The translations under genes and the position numbers were made by a program. From Paenibacillus sp. FSL A5-0031 (lineage in GTDB: Bacteria > Bacillota > Bacilli > Paenibacillales > Paenibacillaceae): a stretch of 64,000 nt of DNA. Below the pieces are notes generated by a model. It saw nothing but the letters and a program-made list of their open reading frames with translations, made no database searches and was not told the DNA's origin. The stretch's first letter is position 1; every line of letters starts with the position of its first letter. This document shows positions 22,901-30,488 of this stretch, piece after piece. The DNA lies in assembly GCF_001956295.1 (NCBI RefSeq), contig NZ_MRTD01000018.1, forward strand, positions 62,001 through 126,000, written 5' to 3'.

Positions 22901-25582
22901 AATATCACCTGGTACGATTTGAAAAATGACGGTACAGAGCCTGAGAACCGGGAGCATAACTTCGGCATCATTGTAAACGAGGAAGATGAGCGGGGCGCTT
23001 ATACGGCCAAGCCTGCTTTTGCAACTTATGCGGTTCAGACGAGGCAGCTGACCGGTGGGGAATATGTTGAGCAGGAGCAGGTGTACGGCAACGTAAGGAG
23101 CTATCTGTTCCGCAAGAATGGCGAAGATCTACGCGTTCTATGGTCTCTTACTCCGCAAAAGGTTGTCTTGACGACGGATAGTCCTGTTATCGTAACGGAT
23201 TTCACCGGAGAAGAGCAGACGCTTGTGCCTTTGAATAACAAAGTCTATTTAAAGCTTGGCAATCAGGTGTTTTATGTAAAAGGCAACATTACCGACATTC
23301 AGGCTGGTGGCTTATTCTCTGCGGATGACGTTGTTGCAGCTGTGAACGATCATGTTCGCGTACGTGTAAAACTCGATAATACGGGCAGCGCTACAGCAAT
23401 GGATGCCGAGGTTGAAATGGCTGGCGTCACGCAGACTGTATCCGTTCCGGCGAATGGGCAGCTTGACGTACCTGTCTCTCTGCCTGCGGTTCCGGAGATT
23501 GGAAGTCGGACTTATATTGCCAATGTGAAAGTAGATGGCCAGTTGCGTGCTCACTTGCTTGTGAACGCGCAAATCGAGGAACCGTTTGGCATGGCAGTCG
23601 AGCCGTATATCGTATCCATGGACGAACAGACGGGCCAGTTGAAAATCTCTTACACGAACAATTCAGCCGTATCCGCTTATACGCTAACGAGCTTAGATTG
23701 GAAGCTGGGCGAGCTTTCTGGATCACAACCATATAATGAAGCGATTCCACCTGCTTCCACATGGCGAGGAAGTGTAGATATTCCGATTCCTGCATACGGA
23801 AAACCTTACGCTTATCAAGTGAAGCTGAATTTTAAAGAAACTGCGACCGTAGCATTGGATGGCTTCACCGAGTTTAATCCGATTATCAAGAAAACGGCTT
23901 CCGGCGAGAATTTGCAGGAAACTGAGATTCCCGATTATGCCCTGAATTTAATTAAATCGGGCAACAATCGTGTAAAAGGCTGGAAGGGACCAGATGATTT
24001 AAGCGGCGACTTCTGGTTGAATTGGGATGAGGAGCATCTCTATTTGACAGCTAAGATAAAAGACGACATTCATTATCAGGATCAATGCGGTTCCTCATCC
24101 TGGACCGGCGACGGGATCCAGTTCGCAATCTTCTCAGGTGTAGCGGGCAAGGAAATACCTGATAAGTACGAGTACGGATTTGCGCTTTGTCCGAACGGGC
24201 AGAGTGTCGTCCACCGCTGGGTCGCTCCGCAGGGGGTCGAAGCGGGAGACGTGACAAATGCGGAGGCGAAAGTGATACGCGATGAAGATACGAAATATAC
24301 GTATTACTATATTGCTTTGCCGTGGAGCGAACTTGCTCCGGTTCATCCAGATAAGGGAATGTTGAGCTTCAGCTTGTTGTTCAATGAGAACGACGGAGCG
24401 GGCCGGAGAGATTTCTTCGAATGGGGCGGCGGAATCGGCTCTTCGAAAGATCATAAGGAGCTGCGTCCGATGCAGTTTATGGGGGAAACCGTGCAAGAAG
24501 CTGACAAAAGCGAGCTGACAGGCGCAATTAACGGGGCAAGACATCTGCATGATACGGCCGTGGTCGGCGATCAAGCCGGTCAATACCCTGCTGCGGCGAA
24601 GAACGAATTTCTAGCGGCTATTGAGTCGGCAGAAGCAGTTGAGGCCGATCCGGGAGTCTCACAGGTAACGGTAGATGCCGAGGTGGTGCAGTTGAATGCG
24701 GCAATCGCTAAATTCAAGGCAGCTGAGATCAAAGAGGAGCCGAGCGATCAAGCTGTATTGGCAGGTCCCGAACAAGTTCAAATTGGAGAAAGTTTTGAGG
24801 TTACCTATGGTCTATCTGAAGGGACAAAGTTATATCAAGCCCAGGAGGCAACGTTACAATTCGATCCTGCCCAAGTACAATTTGAAAGCTTCGTTGAACC
24901 GAGCGAGAAAGAAGGATTCATCATTGTTGATTATAAGCTTGACGAGGGAGAACTAACATTTATCGCCGTAGATGTATCGAAGGATGCTGGATCATCCAAC
25001 AAAAAACTTGTGAAGCTTCATTTTAAAGCGATTGCGCCAACGGCAGAAAATGCTGCTACATCGATTAAAGTAACGGAATTGCAGCTTGCCAATGCGCCGG
25101 ATGAGGAAATCTACGGTGTCGGCACAGAATATAAAGTAACGATTCAAGGCGTGAAGGAAGTTGATAAGTCAGATCTGAACAAATTAATTGCAGAAGTGGA
25201 ACAAGTCTTAGAGAATGCCCAAGTGGGAAGCTTGCCAGGCCAATATCCAGCAGAAGCAAAAGCAGCACTGCAACAAGCATTACAACAAGCACAAGCCGCC
25301 GCGGATAATGTGAAATTAACAAAAGCTGAGTTGGAAGCTGCAATTACAGCATTAAAGCAAGCACTGAATACCTACAGCAAAGCGGTTCATGTTGCAAAAC
25401 CAGGCGATGTGAACGAAGACGGCAAGTTCACTATTGGAGACTTAGTGAAGCTAGTTGAGGCATATGGAATAACGGAACATGATCCTGAATGGAATCAAGT
25501 GAAACATCTGGACTTCAATAATGATGGAGAAATTGGTCTTGAAGATGTTGTACTCGTTGCTAGATTAATTCTGAATAAATAG
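19925..25582 (+). CDS. Giant secreted glycosidase with cohesin and dockerin
   Basis: 1885 residues, signal peptide 1-34. Residues 36-639 hold four beta-sandwich modules in an A-B-A-B order, likely carbohydrate-binding. An Ig-like stretch (640-735) leads to a clan GH-A TIM barrel (739-1045) resembling GH39/PslG, with acid/base E856 (EVWNEYN) and nucleophile E958 (WLTEAGW). Then come CARDB-like domains (1126-1312), a CBM9-like domain (1338-1520), a FIVAR helical bundle (1526-1600), a cohesin (about 1608-1742), a second FIVAR (1746-1822) and a dockerin (1826-1885) with two canonical calcium loops, DVNEDGKFTIGD and DFNNDGEIGLED. AGGAGGTG precedes the ATG. The next gene encodes a cohesin-SLH anchor, so surface attachment through the dockerin is the natural reading. 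Substrate unknown; the transporter upstream probably takes up its products. Confidence 0.9.
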   Translation: MNISRKIIRIWFVMLSVLLVSGGLIPPGGISASANTPDVIYAQLGNDPIFNGLTVLPGDNSTSPQAAVKGGKQSWGTNKSGGVQFMYLNAAPGYFVEGQSRVEVSVDYYDGGTGKFNLMYLKQGGWQEEKYVQLTGSNAWKTHRFYVSDGVLITKMRLGLYGPKMGSSQEDVFFKSVTVSKLPDYSTANSVQAVLKSNRTYEGIKVRLGGNEKYAEPIVSYASREGWSTQISNNYAYMYFDLDSSYGSGKNQKVAVDYFDRGTGKFNLRFTAANSSTDSDTVQLTGTNEWKTHVFQPVDADYTTIRLAGIGEDVVIGSIKISKADDPEQGHEVVTATLGANPVFSGLHMFPGDPQLRDQSGKAEVIGGKDSWRTDKSNSRSFLYMEVTDEEFVSRGDHRVEVTVEYFDGPVGKFALSYLNDTGWRDMKHIRLTGTNSWKKERFIVLQADLKRVMRLGVWSGEMGTSETDVYFREVSIRPLDNYSDVQSVKAQLNSDWKYEGINVFPGDNAKNKAPIVVRSEQEGWTTDTANGAKYLYFNVDDTYVYDVDLPIEVVVTYLDVGKGTIVTEYDAIKGGFTKANPIQLTDSGIWKTFIVTLPHAKFSNRANGTDYRIYYTKASVDTAQDVVISAVTVNKYVPETRDMKIIPTTTGNVFLVGEPISLDLKTVAKRVNWKLENYWGTPFGEGSAVVGENGNLTLSMPTLSKGYYKLHVTAVDGERIVKGTTTPITVLSSNADTIGQSSPFSLATHFGQGWDQTLIPLISRLGVSMVRDELYWGAIETQKGVYQFPEQYDSYMAALKQQQISPLIVLSYNNNLYPGGFHIKDPAGVAGFANYARAVLNHYGEQIKEVEVWNEYNAFGGGASASDYFPLVKETYDAVKELREDVRVIGPAGVTIPYAWIEELFALGGLNYLDGVSVHPYRFPQIPEGGDLDLDKLNKLVAKYNTSGKDIPLWLTEAGWHTKLGGDGVSEDKQAEYLARYNVLAISEGVENITWYDLKNDGTEPENREHNFGIIVNEEDERGAYTAKPAFATYAVQTRQLTGGEYVEQEQVYGNVRSYLFRKNGEDLRVLWSLTPQKVVLTTDSPVIVTDFTGEEQTLVPLNNKVYLKLGNQVFYVKGNITDIQAGGLFSADDVVAAVNDHVRVRVKLDNTGSATAMDAEVEMAGVTQTVSVPANGQLDVPVSLPAVPEIGSRTYIANVKVDGQLRAHLLVNAQIEEPFGMAVEPYIVSMDEQTGQLKISYTNNSAVSAYTLTSLDWKLGELSGSQPYNEAIPPASTWRGSVDIPIPAYGKPYAYQVKLNFKETATVALDGFTEFNPIIKKTASGENLQETEIPDYALNLIKSGNNRVKGWKGPDDLSGDFWLNWDEEHLYLTAKIKDDIHYQDQCGSSSWTGDGIQFAIFSGVAGKEIPDKYEYGFALCPNGQSVVHRWVAPQGVEAGDVTNAEAKVIRDEDTKYTYYYIALPWSELAPVHPDKGMLSFSLLFNENDGAGRRDFFEWGGGIGSSKDHKELRPMQFMGETVQEADKSELTGAINGARHLHDTAVVGDQAGQYPAAAKNEFLAAIESAEAVEADPGVSQVTVDAEVVQLNAAIAKFKAAEIKEEPSDQAVLAGPEQVQIGESFEVTYGLSEGTKLYQAQEATLQFDPAQVQFESFVEPSEKEGFIIVDYKLDEGELTFIAVDVSKDAGSSNKKLVKLHFKAIAPTAENAATSIKVTELQLANAPDEEIYGVGTEYKVTIQGVKEVDKSDLNKLIAEVEQVLENAQVGSLPGQYPAEAKAALQQALQQAQAAADNVKLTKAELEAAITALKQALNTYSKAVHVAKPGDVNEDGKFTIGDLVKLVEAYGITEHDPEWNQVKHLDFNNDGEIGLEDVVLVARLILNK

Positions 25583-25641
25583 TGTTAGAGCTAGGCGAAT
25601 GCACATCTAGTTAAACTAAGAGATGACGTACCATGTTCGGA

Positions 25642-25677
25642 TAACGAAAGGGGGATTTCGGATTCCCCCTTTCGTTA
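25642..25677 (+). other. Strong intergenic stem-loop without a T-run
   Basis: TAACGAAAGGGGGA pairs perfectly with TCCCCCTTTCGTTA around an 8-base loop. The sequence after it is AAGTTATGG, not a T-run, so it is a poor terminator. It lies between the dockerin glycosidase and the cohesin-SLH gene and could act as a partial terminator or as an mRNA-stabilising or processing element. Confidence 0.6.
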
Positions 25678-25705
25678 AGTTATGGCAAAGAAGGGACAGC
25701 ATAGG

Positions 25706-26785
25706 ATGAAATATTCGCGTTTTGCAATGAGAATTATTTTACTCATTAGCTTCATCGCAGCCTCAATCCTGCAACCATCAAACAATGTACAAGCAGCAGC
25801 AAGCGATGCCACATTTGAATTTACTAGTCGGACCGATGAGGTGAAGCCTGGAGATACAATCGAGCTATCTGTTTCTGCAAAAGATGCTAAACTTGTCTAT
25901 GGTTACGAACTAACCATCCAATATCCTGCGGAGCATTTGCGCTTTAAAAAGTTAGTCAGTGCATTCAGTCCGGCATCTTTTCACAAGCTTTTTGACAAGG
26001 AACCGGGGAAATTACTTATATTTGGTGCGAAAACAGGGAACCAGCAAGGAGATAACGGGAATCTCGATCTAGCGAAAATTCAATTTGATGTAATTAGCAA
26101 GAAAAAGGTAGAGATAACGATCACAGCTGAACTATCAAAAGTGAAATTGATGACGAGGGATCTGGATGCTAGTACTATCGATGTGAGCAAAAAAATTGAT
26201 TTTAGATTGAAACCGCAGATTCAAATTCAATTAAAGGATATAGCCGGACATTGGGCGGAGAAAAATGTTTTACGCGCGTTGGAATTAGGATTTGTGGTTG
26301 GTTACCCGGATCTTACCTTTCGCCCAGACCGATCAATCACACGGGAAGAGTTTGCTGCAATGCTAGCTAAAGCGATGGAACTATATCCCGAAGAAAACAA
26401 AACTATATTCAAAGATCAGCAAGTTATTCAAGCTTGGGCAAATACGAGTGTGTTGGCGTTGGTAGAAAAGGGGATTATAACCGGATTTCCTGACAAAACC
26501 TTCCGGCCAGCTAGAGACATTACACGCAGCGAATTAGCGGTAATCATGGCTAGAACATTAAAACTGGATACAAATGATGTTCCCCGCACTGCGTTTAACG
26601 ATTCGCAAGAAATGATGGGCTGGGCCGAACCGTCTATTGCAGCTGCTGTCAATGCAGGATTGTTGCAAGGTAGAGGCAATAATTGGTTTAAAGGAAACGA
26701 ATTCACTACCCGTGCAGAGGCAGTAAAGGCGATCCTCTCAATTTTGGATACTATCTCGGAAACTGATTTAGAAGAAAGCGAATGA
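25706..26785 (+). CDS. Cohesin + triple SLH cell-surface anchor protein
   Basis: 359 residues: signal peptide (1 to about 33), cohesin-like beta-sandwich (about 35-175; FEFTSRTDEVKPGDTIELSV, YGYELTIQYPAEHLRFKKL), then three S-layer-homology repeats at about 177-226, 235-286 and 298-345 (DIAGHWAEKNVLRALELGFV, FRPDRSITREEFAAMLAKA, FRPARDITRSELAVIMART). SLH domains bind pyruvylated secondary cell-wall polymer, so the protein should hold its cohesin on the cell surface. Start: ATG 9 bases after AAGGGA; an ATG eight codons up has no site. Its neighbour carries a dockerin; binding between the two is inferred, not shown. It is the size of a one-cohesin anchoring scaffoldin. Confidence 0.9.
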   Translation: MKYSRFAMRIILLISFIAASILQPSNNVQAAASDATFEFTSRTDEVKPGDTIELSVSAKDAKLVYGYELTIQYPAEHLRFKKLVSAFSPASFHKLFDKEPGKLLIFGAKTGNQQGDNGNLDLAKIQFDVISKKKVEITITAELSKVKLMTRDLDASTIDVSKKIDFRLKPQIQIQLKDIAGHWAEKNVLRALELGFVVGYPDLTFRPDRSITREEFAAMLAKAMELYPEENKTIFKDQQVIQAWANTSVLALVEKGIITGFPDKTFRPARDITRSELAVIMARTLKLDTNDVPRTAFNDSQEMMGWAEPSIAAAVNAGLLQGRGNNWFKGNEFTTRAEAVKAILSILDTISETDLEESE

Positions 26786-26886
26786 TCTTGGTTGCGAGCT
26801 TACCACTTTTGAGTAATCTCCTTTTTTGTGGTATACAGGTTAGACCCGAATCTCGCGGAAACTTTCAACAATTTTATTATTCTAAT

Positions 26887-26921
26887 AGAAGCCCAGTCCA
26901 TTCGGACTGGGCTTCTGTTTT
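26887..26921 (+). terminator. Terminator of locus I
   Basis: Perfect 13-bp stem AGAAGCCCAGTCC/GGACTGGGCTTCT, loop ATTC, then GTTTT. About 100 bases after the SLH gene and facing the AraC gene that arrives from the other side. Confidence 0.88.
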
Positions 26922-26999
26922 GGAACCATACTCTGCATGCTATCTACTAGGTAGGCACTTTCCGGAGAACACGTCAGTCAGATTGAGCTTTTCATATCG

Positions 27000-27806
27000 T
27001 TATACTTTGTTATTTTTCCGATAGTCAGAAGGACTTACTCCGACACGTGACGAGAAGATACGGCTGAGATAATATCCGTTGTCATAACCGCACTGTACAG
27101 CAATTTCCTGCAAAGTATAATCGCTTTCCATCAAAAGAGATTTTATTCGATTGATTCGTAAGGATGTGATGTACTCACTAGGATTGATAGAGAAGGTTTG
27201 TTTAAACTTTCTCGTCAACTGCACAGCGCTTAAACCAAATTCAGCGGCCACTCTATTGATGTTGAAAGGTGTATAGGCGAGCGTTTGCAAACGCTCGAGT
27301 ATGGCTTCAAGCATAGGATCTTCCGCGCTTGGCATGGATTCCTGAAATGGATTGAATTGATCACTGGCAAGCAGGAGGATGTCGTGAATAATCGTGTTCT
27401 TCCAAAGCTGCGCTTGTTGATTCGCATGCCCCGATAGCCTACGAAGCATGCGAAGATTTGATCTTAAGCGATCCGGGTCCCTGATAATCACTTGGCCATG
27501 TGGATAGCTTTCTGTCGTTGTGTGAATGTTGGCGTTCGTTTCGGCTAAATGAAACAAAATGAAGTGAAAAGTTAACTTCTCAAGCGTTTCTCTATGGAAT
27601 GCAATATGAGGAGGGCATATGACGATGCTGCCGAAGCTGGATTCCCCCTCTTGGCTTTCAATCTGGAATGAAAAACGGCCGCTTTCAGGTATGAACATAA
27701 CCCAGTTGGCGTAAGTGTCCATGGAAAGCTGGAATCGATCGATATTTTGCCAATAGTTATAGGATATTACAGTCGGTGTGTGCGACCATAGCGCGGGATG
27801 TTCCAT
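27000..27806 (-). CDS. AraC-family transcriptional regulator
   Basis: 268 residues: an N-terminal cupin-like sugar-binding domain (about 10-150) and a C-terminal double helix-turn-helix (FNINRVAAEFGLSAVQLTRK; LQEIAVQCGYDNGYYLSRIF). Start: ATG 9 bases after AGGAG; an ATG two codons up is too close, and an upstream open stretch has no site. Divergent from the FAD-oxidoreductase gene, which it probably controls. Confidence 0.92.
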   Translation of the reverse strand: MEHPALWSHTPTVISYNYWQNIDRFQLSMDTYANWVMFIPESGRFSFQIESQEGESSFGSIVICPPHIAFHRETLEKLTFHFILFHLAETNANIHTTTESYPHGQVIIRDPDRLRSNLRMLRRLSGHANQQAQLWKNTIIHDILLLASDQFNPFQESMPSAEDPMLEAILERLQTLAYTPFNINRVAAEFGLSAVQLTRKFKQTFSINPSEYITSLRINRIKSLLMESDYTLQEIAVQCGYDNGYYLSRIFSSRVGVSPSDYRKNNKV

Positions 27807-27837
27807 TCTCATAAACTCCTCGAAATAAAGTATATCC

Positions 27838-27867
27838 TTGAAGTCATTATAGTGCATTTTATTATAC
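27838..27867 (+). promoter_or_regulatory. Possible promoter of the FAD-oxidoreductase gene
   Basis: TTGAAG followed at 17-18 bases by ATTATA/TTATAC in the 123-base divergent region. The match is only moderate. Confidence 0.3.
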
Positions 27868-27929
27868 TTTGAATAGCAATATATTTGAAATTGAAGATAC
27901 ACACAACTTATATTCAGGGGGAGATTGCC

Positions 27930-30173
27930 ATGAGAAATGAGTTAGTGAAAACGGATATTACCGTAGTTGGAGCCGGGTTGGCAGGCGTTTGCGCGGCTAT
28001 CGCCGCAGCAAGATTGGGCTTGAAAGTGGCGCTTGTTCATAACCGTCCAGTGCTGGGGGGCAATTCCAGCTCGGAGGTGAGAGTGTGGGTATGCGGTGCA
28101 ACCGGTCATGGAGTAAATCGTTATGCCCGTGAGACGGGGATCATGGGCGAGTTGTTCATCCAAAACCAGTACCGCAATCCCGAGGGGAATCCTTATTTGT
28201 GGGATTTGACGCTGCTGGAAGCCGTTCGCGCGGAACCGAACATCAGCTTGTACTTGAACACAGACGTCCGGGAAGTCGAAGCGGATGGAGAGCTTGAAGA
28301 GCGAGTTATCCGCGCCGTTACCGGATGGATGATGGGCTCGGAGCGGCTTATTCGCTTCGAGAGCGAAGTGTTCCTCGATTGCACGGGAGATGGGTTGGTC
28401 GGTTTCCTGGCGGGAGCCGCCTATCGTCTAGGGCGTGAAGCGCAGCACGAATACGAGGAGGATTGGGCGCCAAAGGTCGCGGACGACATTACGTTAGGCA
28501 GCACCCTGCTGTTTTACACGAAGGATACCGGCAAGCCGGTTCGGTTTGTCGCTCCGTCATTTGCTAAAGATATTTTGACGACATCCATTCCAATCAAACG
28601 AGTCATACGCAGCGGCGATTCGGGCTGCCACTATTGGTGGATCGAATGGGGTGGAGAGCTGGATACCGTTCATGAGAACGAGCGAATCCGCGATGAGCTG
28701 TGGTCAGTCATTTATGGGATTTGGGACTATATCAAAAATTCGGGTCAATTCGATGCGGAGACGATGACGCTCGAATGGGTGGGCTCGATCCCAGGCAAGC
28801 GGGAGTACCGCCGCTTTATTGGCGACACGGTATTGAATCAAAACGACATTTTGGCACAGCGTCCATTCGACGACAGCATCGCCTTCGGTGGATGGTCGAT
28901 CGACTTGCATCCCCCTCAAGGCATGTATGCGTCTGAGAGTGGATCTAAGCATCTGCATGCGGATGGAATCTACCACATTCCGTTCGGCTCTTTGTATTCA
29001 AGAAACGTGAGCAATCTGTTATTTGCCGGACGGAACATCAGCGCGACGCACGTTGCTTTTGGCACGACGAGGGTAATGGCAACTTGCGCGGTAATCGGAG
29101 AAGCTGCGGGGGCAGGAGCCGCGTTGTCCGTCATGAAAGGCGTAACCCCGCGCGAGCTGCGTGAGTACCATATTGCCGAACTTCAGCAGATCTTGCTTAA
29201 GAGTGACGCTTCGATTATCGGATTACGGAACATGGATGAATTGGACTTGGCTAGGCGAGGAACCATGAGCGCTTCGAGTACTTTAACGCGAATTTGCTTG
29301 GATCAGCCATCGGAGGCGTACCCCCTTGCAAAGGACGTCGGTTTGCTATTTCCAATTGAAGGTGAGATCGGAAGGTTCGAGCTGCTGCTGTCAGCAAGCG
29401 GGGAAAGTGAGCTTACTGTTGAGCTGTGGGATACCGGACGTGCGGAAAACTACATTCCGGCAACGTTGCGTCATAGTGTGAAGGTGAAAGTAAGCACGGG
29501 TGAGCGGCAATGGGTCGAGATTCCGCTCGTGCAAGGTAGCGATGAAGCGGCGAAAAATGCATTTCTTATCGTCCGCGCAAACGACCGAGTCAGCTTGTTC
29601 AAGTCGGCTGTTCCGTTAACAGGCGTACTCGCTTTTGAGAGCATGCATACAGAACACTCTAGTCGCAATGATGACGAGCGGTATACGCCAGTCACCGAAT
29701 GGAGCATGAAGCGGTTGGTTCGCGAGCCATTTTGTTTCTCGGCAGCAACGGGAGCCTATGCGGCGAGCAAGGCAAACGATGGTTACGCAAGACCGTTCGG
29801 CGGACCGCATATTTGGGTATCGGAACCGCTGAAAGCCGGTGTTGACGAATGGATTGAGGTTGATTTAATTGAAGCGACGAATGTGTCCGAGATCCATGTG
29901 ACCTTCAACGACGACGTAAACGAGGATTTAATTAATCTCCATCATCACGAAACACCTTTTTTAGTTATTCCGGAGCTCGTCAAAGACTACCGAATTGAAG
30001 CTTGGGCAAACAACGGGTGGGCTGTTTTGCATAGAGAAATAAACAATCGAACCAGAAAAAGAGTTCATTCCATAAATGGAGTACAAACCAATAAGCTAAG
30101 ATTGGTTGTCGAAAGTACGAATGGCAGCCCGCGAGCGGAAATTGTGGAGATTAGAGTATACAGTTGTAAATGA
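27930..30173 (+). CDS. FAD-dependent oxidoreductase with C-terminal beta-sandwich domains
   Basis: 747 residues, no signal peptide. N-terminal FAD_oxidored-type Rossmann fold with VVGAGLAGVCAAIAAARLG (about 10-28) and the LGGNSSSEVRVW glycine-rich loop. FAD domain to about residue 440 with a late GEAAGAGAAL; then two discoidin/galactose-binding-like stretches to the end (WSMKRLVREPFCFSA, WVSEPLKAGVDEWIEVDLIE). GGGGGAG lies 6 bases before the ATG. Members sit in sugar-utilisation gene clusters of Paenibacillaceae; a reaction on a sugar or glycan C-OH is plausible but unproven. Followed by a terminator, so it is its own unit under the divergent AraC regulator. Confidence 0.85.
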   Translation: MRNELVKTDITVVGAGLAGVCAAIAAARLGLKVALVHNRPVLGGNSSSEVRVWVCGATGHGVNRYARETGIMGELFIQNQYRNPEGNPYLWDLTLLEAVRAEPNISLYLNTDVREVEADGELEERVIRAVTGWMMGSERLIRFESEVFLDCTGDGLVGFLAGAAYRLGREAQHEYEEDWAPKVADDITLGSTLLFYTKDTGKPVRFVAPSFAKDILTTSIPIKRVIRSGDSGCHYWWIEWGGELDTVHENERIRDELWSVIYGIWDYIKNSGQFDAETMTLEWVGSIPGKREYRRFIGDTVLNQNDILAQRPFDDSIAFGGWSIDLHPPQGMYASESGSKHLHADGIYHIPFGSLYSRNVSNLLFAGRNISATHVAFGTTRVMATCAVIGEAAGAGAALSVMKGVTPRELREYHIAELQQILLKSDASIIGLRNMDELDLARRGTMSASSTLTRICLDQPSEAYPLAKDVGLLFPIEGEIGRFELLLSASGESELTVELWDTGRAENYIPATLRHSVKVKVSTGERQWVEIPLVQGSDEAAKNAFLIVRANDRVSLFKSAVPLTGVLAFESMHTEHSSRNDDERYTPVTEWSMKRLVREPFCFSAATGAYAASKANDGYARPFGGPHIWVSEPLKAGVDEWIEVDLIEATNVSEIHVTFNDDVNEDLINLHHHETPFLVIPELVKDYRIEAWANNGWAVLHREINNRTRKRVHSINGVQTNKLRLVVESTNGSPRAEIVEIRVYSCK

Positions 30174-30192
30174 TAAGGTTTAATCTGGAAAA

Positions 30193-30240
30193 AAGAGGGT
30201 GCCTTTGCCAATCTCATGGCATGAGGACACCCTCTTACTT
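30193..30240 (+). terminator. Terminator of the FAD-oxidoreductase gene
   Basis: AAGAGGGTG pairs with CACCCTCTT, with an inner GCCA/TGGC stem, then a T-rich tail. Confidence 0.8.
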
Positions 30241-30453
30241 ATTCTATTTTAAAAAAGGGGACAAGGCTCCATCAAAATAATCATTCAAGTATACGATCAA
30301 ATTTAAGAACTATTTTGAATACCAATTCGAACAAAAGTACAACATTCATCGAACAAAACTCCCCCGTCGTGATAAACAAAGCCTCTAACGAAACAAATTT
30401 CCCACCCATCAGAAACAACTGTCCGTTTTTTCCGAAGACTCCTTTCGATACAA

Positions 30454-30467
30454 TGAAAGCGTATACT
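30454..30467 (+). promoter_or_regulatory. cre-like CcpA site
   Basis: TGAAAGCGTATACT matches the Bacillota cre consensus TGWAANCGNTNWCA at 12 of 14 positions. It lies 22 bases before the start codon of the glycosidase gene, a position suited to catabolite repression. Confidence 0.5.
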
Positions 30468-30488
30468 ATTCCGTAAAGGAGATTAGAT

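Larger units (their letters stand above)
30174..30488. other. 315-base region: terminator and cre-bearing promoter region
   Basis: Holds the terminator of the oxidoreductase gene and, at its right end, a cre-like site ahead of the glycosidase gene. The middle 200 bases are AC-rich with no supported gene. Confidence 0.6.

Noticed and set aside
24051..24583. Overlapping minus-strand frames inside the giant glycosidase
   Set aside because: Shadows in a GC-balanced coding region where the plus strand has clear domains.
25642..25677. Plain rho-independent terminator between the glycosidase and SLH genes
   Set aside because: The stem is strong but no T-run follows, so a terminator call is not supported.
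26782..27024. 80-codon plus-strand frame after the SLH gene
   Set aside because: Runs through the strong terminator hairpin and lacks a ribosome site.
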